Origin: Annulohypoxylon bovei var. microspora
Lineage: Eukaryota > Ascomycota > Sordariomycetes > Xylariales > Hypoxylaceae
Length of the DNA: 64,000 nt
Direction: 5' to 3'
Assembly: GCA_022836615.1 (NCBI GenBank)
Contig: MU405298.1
Location: forward strand, 62,001-126,000
Shown here: positions 57,354 through 64,000 of the stretch, in pieces
How positions within the stretch are numbered: the stretch's first letter is position 1
How the letters are laid out: each line of letters starts with the position of its first letter
Position numbers and translations under genes: made by a program
The notes under the pieces: generated by a model
Database searches by the model: none
Seen by the model: the letters and a program-made list of their open reading frames with translations, nothing else
What the model was told of the DNA's origin: nothing

Positions 57354-59113
57354 TTAAAATCCGGGGCACCTCTTGTCGAACGGGCTCTTCTGGTTCTCTG
57401 GCGTGCACACCATCTCGTTCGCGAACGCCCTCCATCGATCTAATAGGTCCGTCTCTCGAACCCCGTCGTGTTGAGGGTAGAAGCTCAGATGCCCGACGAC
57501 GCTGCGTGTATCAATCACGAACGGTCTACGCGTCCGCTTCGGGATTGTCACCGTGATGTCCTCCTCGTCATCCTCCGCGATCGGCAGCGCCGCCTTTATG
57601 TCGTGGCCCCATAGCGCCACGAAGTTGAGGTTGTATCGCTTGTACTGTGTATTGTATAGCTGCTCTGCACCCGGGCCGCCCTTATTCTCCGCCATGTGCT
57701 TCAGTGCGACGGCCGACGTATTTTTTCCGTTAGGAAACTCTTGTGGCGATCCGAAGAAGTAGCGCGTGATGGCATTGTCCTCGAGGTTCTTCAGCAGGGA
57801 GTACTGTTGCTGACTCGCGATGGCCCAGGACTTCCATGCTTTTTCATACATGGATTCGACGCCTTTATTACCCCCATGTAGATAGTTGAGCCCCATCGGA
57901 GACTTCATTAGGTCGAAGGGGTCGTCTGATATCAAAAGGAATGGGTGGCCATAATACGGACGAGTAGGAAAGACCTCGTCATTGAACTCTATGCTGCCGA
58001 GATCGCTGATATTAAGCTGAGGCAAGCTCGATTCCGGGAAAAGGCTCTTTTCAGATGGTCGCCATGACTCAGCAGCGGCGTGTGATGGCTTCTCCCTCGG
58101 GTCAGGCCTAAAGGCGTGAATCGCACCGACGCTATTAAAATGTGAGCACTGCTAGATGACGAAAACTAGGGGCGCAAAGATACTAACTGGAAATGCTCGT
58201 AGCCTGTCAAAGGGCTGTTGACTAGATTTGCAGACACGGCAAATGGGTGAGGCGTAGCAATCCGGGTATGAACTAGCTGGGGTATCGCATCTGGATGAAT
58301 GAAAATCTGGAATGTGTCAGAAATGCCCCTCTTAATAATGTCTGGTATTTGAGAACCTACGATATCGTCATCGATTTTCACGTAGATAGTATCGTCTTCA
58401 ACGACAGAGTCCCAAATACAGCCGAAGGAAGTCCCCTCGCAGGTGTTAGCCTCTACGATGTGATAATGTTCTTCTCTTCGCGAAACAAGGTCTTTCAAGT
58501 ATACAAGATCTTCTTCCTTATTCGTGTGCACCATAAATCGAATTTCGTCAACGTAGCCACCATTCGCGGCCAGATTTTGCTGTAGATAGCAGTCCAGGAA
58601 GTCGACCGTTCTCTTGCGGCCGAAGAACACAAGCGCGACGATTTTGATACCTACAGGCTTCTTCCAGCCACCTTTCGGGGCGAAAGACTCAAGTCTTACC
58701 GTGTCATTCTGAAGCGCGTGGGAAGGCGTATAGCGGCCTTTCCAATCGACAGGCCAAGTTGTGCATTGCCCGGGTACATCCGGTTCAGGAGCCAGAGGCG
58801 GGTTTTGGAAAGGAGCAAGCCTGTATAATTCGTGATGGGTGACCTCAAAAACAACCATGGAAAGACCGAGGAAGACTATGATAGCGATTATTAGTCGCCT
58901 GAGGTCGATTTTCCGCCTTAGTAGGCTGTGGTTGACGTAACGCAACCACCATTCGCGATCTACACCCATAGCTTTCATATTTTTAGAGTGGCCGTAGTGA
59001 AAATCTGACAGTTCCTCATCCCATCCCGAGTTTGCGCGTGTTGACGACGTTGTGGTCGATGATTCTCCCATGAATGACGATGCGCTAACTACCCATTTAA
59101 GGGCAGGAAGCAT
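57354..59113 (-). CDS. Type II membrane glycosyltransferase-like protein (uncharacterised fungal family)
   Basis: Minus-strand exons 59113-58188 and 58131-57354 give 567 residues. The short cytosolic N-terminus is followed by one membrane segment (about residues 73-92, RRLIIAIIVFLGLSMVVFEV) and a large luminal domain, the layout of Golgi glycosyltransferases. KIVALVFFGRKRTVDFLDCYL, EEHYHIVEANTCEGTSFGCIW and YVKIDDDIV (a DxD-type metal motif) suggest a GT-A fold, and LTGYEHFHVGAIHAFRPD follows across the intron. Splicing GTTAGT (58187) to TAG (58132) is the only phase-correct choice I found. Sugar donor and acceptor are unknown. Confidence 0.82.
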
Positions 59114-60658
59114 GAAAAGGCATTGCCGTGCGCGAGGAGAACAGAGATTGCGAGAAAGCTGATTCTTATTTCTGCAGAGCGGTTGGCGCCAAGTTGATAA
59201 ATGTGTAAATTAAACCGACCAGACTAGAAGTACCAGTTGGTCGGTATGGGGTAAGTAACGTCGCTACGAGACGGAAATCCGCCATTGTCAACCGGGCTAG
59301 ATGAGCCTAAGCTTTATGCGCCCAATCAATTGGTCCCTGATTAAGTCGGTGGCTCATCTCGTAGATGGACGAGCCCTGGAGGACTGGTAACTTGGTAAGC
59401 CCCAATAGGACAAGCGAGCCAGCCCCTGAAATGCCAAGGGCGTAGAGGGATCCGTCAAAGCCGTCAGCGAATCCTACGGGATGGATCAACTATGTAAGAT
59501 TGTGGAAGAGCGATTTGCAGGACTAGGTATGTATGTTCGTCCCAAATATGAGAGGATGAAACCACGCTTATTCAAATGAATGTTTGCATCCATGATGTCG
59601 GTAGACAAAATTTTATATCTTGATGTTTGATATTTGATAGATGACAATTCACAAATCATAAACCAAAAAGTCTAGTCTCTCAAGTTTAGATTAATTGCCA
59701 AGACCGGTATAACTGTATATCCGCCATATATAATACTAGGTATTACAATAGACGTATGAAAATTGAACCTTAACATCCATGCATAAATACTACCTACCGA
59801 AAGAAGGAACTCGCGATCTACTATCTACAAGGTATGTGAACTTGGTACAGGGGATTGGATCGACGCTGCCCGAACCCAACACGCATGGAGCACTGCAGCT
59901 GCACCGGTGGTGTCCGACCTGAAATTTTTAATTTTAGAATACGGCTTCGTCTGTCATAAAACTTACATAGGTGCATGGCAGACATTATTCACATTTATAT
60001 GATTTCTATTATGATATGCTACATTCTTTCATACGTAGCCCTGGAGTGAATTCATATCAATTACTACAAGTCTGATACTGTCTCATCGGTGTCATTACAT
60101 TTTAGACCCGCAAACTGGAGTCCGGCGGCATAAGTTTCTAGCCAGCATACCTCAGACAAATATCATGAATTCTAATTCGGGCTTTAAGTACGGGTAGGGC
60201 TGAACATGACAAGGAATTACTACGTATGACGAAAAGGATTATTAAACTTTGTGAATCAAGCTTGCGACGTCTGACATCTGACGTGCAATGTAACTTGTTA
60301 TCCGATAGGAATACGTAAGGCTATGTTACTTCACACCTTTAGAACATCCATCTCGTTAGATATCCTACCGTCCCCCATCATCTATAACTATAATACAGTC
60401 GTTTTCCCAGGTAAATCCAAGTCCCTGCTAGTGATGCAAACGCGTGTTTATGTGACCGTTATCCTATGCAAAGTCTATACCGCACCTTTGTATTTCCTCC
60501 TTGGCCCTGGCAAGTATGTTCTTCTATCCAACATGGCCTAGGTATTCATACAACCGGTCCACCAGCAAGGTACCTATGTAAGTATACCCCTATCATGATA
60601 AACCAAAAAAAAAAATGAATATGCACATTATTCATGTCTCATCTCTTTTACGTTGCCC
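59114..60658. other. Intergenic region
   Basis: About 1.5 kb of AT-rich sequence between the glycosyltransferase-like start and the NIPA-like stop. I see no gene or clear repeat. Confidence 0.5.
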
Positions 60659-62939
60659 TCAGATGAAGGCCCCATCTCCGCCACGCGGTGGACTTCGCCC
60701 TGGGGGCCGCGGCGGCGAACTGCGAGGTGTCGTATCCCTACTACCATTGCGGCCCCCATTCCAACCCCCTCGACTCGATTCATAGTCTTCGTACTCGGTC
60801 TCCTTATCGTCGCTTCCCCTCCTAGGCGGACTATGCGTTATGCCCCTACCATACCGCTCTTCTCTTTTATCGTCCGAGTACGTATCGTCGTCAGTTTCGT
60901 CATCGTCGTCGTCATTATCGTATCGAGGTACTACTGGTATCGTATGGGAATCGCCCTTTACCAATCCTAGTCTCTCCTCCTCGGTCGCATTCTTCACTTG
61001 AGCTTGACGTTCCGAGTACCCCCGTGACCCTATCCTATGGTGAGACGGCGGGTTCCTCGACGACGGTCGCGCTTGTTCCTGTGTACTGTCAGCTTGATGC
61101 CGACGGAACACATTTTGGAACGAGAACTGCCGACGTGCTGAGTGAACCTCCCCGTGAGGTGGCGGCGTTGGCGGGGCCAAAGAGGTGGCACTAGCGCTGG
61201 GCTTTTGTGTCTCCATAAACTGGATATGCCGTCCGGTACTACCAGATGCTATACTAGCGGCACCACTGTACTCGGTCTTCCGCAAACCGTCCGGAAGACC
61301 GTAAACGTGATCTCGGCTGGTACCATACGGGCTGGCTTCGTTTCCGTACTTCTGGCCAGGCACGGCAATATCGGTCAACTGCATCGGGTGCATCGGACTT
61401 TGGACATGAGGGTTGTGATCTTGGGGAAAATCGGGATGCCCCGGGAGCAGAACACTCCTTGTTCGACTTCGGATTGTTCCGGCTATGCTCGAAAGCATAC
61501 TCGGGGACATCTGGCGATTGCGCTCTTCGTCCAACTCCTCTGCGGTTGGGAATCTTGACCTGCCCAGGGGCGGGTGTGCCGGAGTGTTGACAGGACTCGG
61601 AGATGATATTGCACGACTTCTAAAACTGGAAGCTATTGTAGTCCGCCTTCGTCTTAACCCGTCCCATTCATATATCTGTTGGCCATCCTCGCTGACTGGC
61701 GCAAGACGTTCCATTTCCTTTTCCTCGTGAAGCCGTCGGAATTCCTCTTGTTCCATTCTCATCCGCGCTTGAGAGATTCGTCGTACAATGGCGGCAGCTC
61801 CACGAATAGCATCGGCCTTAGGTTCTGTTTCGGGCTGCTCCTGCTCGGCGATCGTATGAATTTGATCCAAGTCCCCAGCAAAAACAGCTGAATCCGGCAC
61901 GTCCTTCGCGGATTTGGACAACTGGAGCATAACAACACCTGAGCAAATCGTAAGAAATCCCATGACTACCGTAACAATTTGCGTTGCAGTGCCTTTGAAC
62001 CCTTGAAAAAGGACGGCCGAAGTTATGATCGTCGTGCTTGTAAAGTAAACATAATAAGTCGGAGTGACCATGGCCGCATTGAACAAATTGAGGGCTTTCT
62101 ATATAAGTGTTAGCAAAATAATCAATCTCCTTACCATCTAACAGCCACCAACTTACGTTTAAAAAAATAATTTCCGTCAACAGCGTAGCTATAACAAAAA
62201 CGAGAACAACATATAGGAACCATTGGTTAAACTGGGGAGTACCGCCAGCCTGCGCGACAATAGCGGCGCCTAGACCTTGTGTAGCGACAACGCTCAGTCC
62301 ACCAATCCAGCTGCAGACTGAGATGTAAGGAAACATGTTTTTCTTGCCATATCGTGGTCCAACCCAGAACGCGACGAAAATTGCCCCGACGATGATGACA
62401 CCGGCGTAACTCAGAAAGCCCGGCGTGACGACAAACTTCTGCAGTTCCTGGATATTTGCTACAGATGATTCTGTCGGGGCATTTAGGACGATGATAACAG
62501 ATCCAACTATGCACAGAAAGCAGGCAACCTTGCCGATCATACTTAGTCTCTCCTTCAAGAAGACGGCTGAGAGAACGGCGGTGATAACGACGGATAAAGC
62601 TCCCAGGGACGTGACCAAGATTGCATCGGTAAAGGCGTAAGCGGCAAAATTGCAGATCTCGCCCACGATCATCAACGTCATGCCAGTCCACCAAAATGCG
62701 TTTTTAAGATAGCCATAACCTTCGCCAGCGATTTCATTATATTTTTCGTTTGCCTTTAGCAAGCCGACCTTCTTCAACACAAATGATACTCCGATGAAGC
62801 AACCAGAAGCAATTGCCAATGATATACCAATGGCCTTGAAAGCAGGTGGTCGAGTCTGCTGGTCGGCATCGGAGCTCGTCTCGTTCGCTCTGGCATATAT
62901 CTGGTTGGCCGTGACGAGCAGTTGCGCCGTCGGGTCCAT
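60659..62939 (-). CDS. NIPA-family (DUF803) magnesium transporter
   Basis: Minus-strand exons 62939-62157 and 62098-60659 give 740 residues. The N-terminal half has about nine membrane helices with NIPA signatures: GISLAIASGCFIGVSFVLKK, GYGYLKNAFWWTGMTLMIVGE, NFAAYAFTDAILVTSLGALS, VLSAVFLKERLSM, and after the intron KALNLFNAAMVTPTYYVYF. NIPA proteins carry Mg2+ across plasma or endosomal membranes. The C-terminal half, unlike animal NIPAs, is a long hydrophilic tail with an EEEFRRLHEEKEMERL helix, serine/proline-rich segments, an acidic DDDDDETDDD run and an arginine/glycine/proline-rich end. Such tails are common in filamentous-fungal members. Confidence 0.93.
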
Positions 62940-64000
62940 ATTGGAACCGCGAGAACGGCGATAAGTCGCCGGCTAGGAATATAATCGGACTCGAGCTGTC
63001 TTTAGGTCGATGGTCTATTACTAGAACAAAAGCGAATATCGGGGAGGATAGTGTAGGTAGTCAAATTTAGATGCTTGTTTATATAGCTTGTGCGGCGCAA
63101 ATCTTTGGGGCGTATGAAGGCATATACACACAACCAGCATAAGCGTTTCGTCGTCGCAAGTAGAATTATCGGTGCCCGTCCCCGTCGCCGTATCACACCC
63201 GGTATAGAAGTTAAAAAAAAGCAGAGGCAGTTCCTGATCAACAGAGTAACCGAACTCTGAATTGCGCAAACCTACAAATTCGAAGTCTAGTGTCAGCGAA
63301 GTAATAACGGTGTCTGACTATGGACCCTAGAGATTATTGAGGATCAACCCAACAATAGCTAGCGATCTTGCGAGGACGAGGATGAGAGTTACTTGTAATA
63401 AAACGGTTGCGTTGCGGAAAAAGTAGGGGCTTGATATGAGACGATTGTTGTGGGAGCAGATGTTAGTAGTACGAGGTGGGCGCTGAATTGACCTGATTCA
63501 TGAAACGGCGATAACAAGGGACAGCTAATGTAGGATCCACCAGTCATAAATCGATATGTACGTGAGATTAAAGGAGTTTATTGAACGTTCTGTGCTGAAT
63601 TATTGTGGCATTGAAAGATTCGCAACAAGGCAATTCAGACATTGGAGTTTAGAGACAAGGGGTTTGATAAAGAGAAAAGTTAAGAGTTGAGAAGGACTTT
63701 CCCGTCTTGCTCTCACGAGGATCATTCAAGCGTAGCGTTGATCGCCTGGACGACAGCCGTATCGCATCCGATAGCACTTGCTGTGTATGTGCGTAGTACC
63801 TACCTAGCCCCTGGAGGTACGTCAGGTAGACATGCTGTACTAAATTGATAGTGCGTGTTAGTGCGGGACGGCCGGGGAAAGGACGTTTTCCAAGATCTAG
63901 ACCATGTGCTACCACCTGTGCTACCTAACTAAAATATGTGTTTAGGTACATATCTAGGTACCTGAGCTACCCAGGTTACGTATTAAATTGGGGCTGAGCT
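62940..64000. other. Region upstream of the NIPA-like gene
   Basis: The rest of the window holds the NIPA promoter and TAGGTA-type repeats near 63796 and 63935-63978. No further gene is supported up to the edge. Confidence 0.45.

Noticed and set aside
58149..58183. A 35-base intron GTATCT...GCAG in the glycosyltransferase-like gene
   Set aside because: Too short for a fungal intron; GTTAGT (58187) to TAG (58132) keeps phase and restores the HxGAIH block.
60323..60541. 72-codon frame with hydrophobic stretches
   Set aside because: AT-rich spacer; hydrophobicity follows from T-rich codons and no signal or motif supports it.
1..64000. CRISPR arrays, ribosomal RNA genes and integrated viral genes
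   Set aside because: No regularly spaced repeat array, no rRNA-like conserved segment and no viral polymerase or capsid frame was seen.

Overview
The window is nuclear DNA of a filamentous ascomycete (Pezizomycotina). Nearly every protein gene is broken by short introns of about 48-100 bases with GT(A/G)NGT donors and CTAAC/CTGAC-type branch sites close to the acceptor. The gene set is typical of this group: Esf1, Pop5, Gpn2, Bub3, Mdv1, chorismate mutase, Bcp1, CnxE, Ptr2 and a CorA-like protein. The degenerate TAGGTA/TACCTA repeats between genes and two nested twin introns (stwintrons) would fit Sordariomycetes, perhaps Xylariales, but that placement is inference. All exon boundaries were worked out by reading frames, splice signals and remembered family patterns; no alignment or transcript data were used.

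Layout. 1-16 kb: the 3' end of an ER thioredoxin/PDI-family gene, a nine-exon phospholipase D gene (minus), ESF1 (plus), a short-chain dehydrogenase (plus), an MFS transporter (minus) and a protein kinase fused to a vWA domain (minus). 16-25 kb: a CorA-like membrane protein, an intron-containing tRNA-Ala(AGC), a small secreted protein and the molybdenum-cofactor gene cnxE. 25-31 kb: a compact housekeeping block with POP5 and GPN2 ending 16 bases apart, a GPN2/BUB3 divergent promoter, and a disordered basic protein. 32-44 kb: an aldo-keto reductase, MDV1, chorismate mutase, BCP1 and a Pcl-type cyclin. 44-52 kb: a gene-poor, AT-rich, repeat-bearing stretch with tRNA-Lys(CTT) and two related solo LTRs. 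52-64 kb: a PTR2 peptide transporter, a small hypothetical gene, a 660-bp inverted-repeat element with 8-bp target duplications, a type II membrane glycosyltransferase-like protein and a NIPA-type magnesium transporter.

The genes are mostly independent housekeeping functions (rRNA and tRNA processing, spindle checkpoint, mitochondrial fission, aromatic amino acids, Moco, Mg2+ and peptide transport, lipid signalling). I see no biosynthetic cluster, CRISPR array or integrated virus. The most unusual biology is in RNA processing: two [D1,2] stwintrons in PTR2, each rebuilding a tyrosine codon; a GC-AG intron and 11-nt and 24-nt microexons in the phospholipase D gene; and first coding exons of 4 nt (PTR2) and 13 nt (BUB3). 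The kinase-vWA fusion is the most unusual protein architecture.
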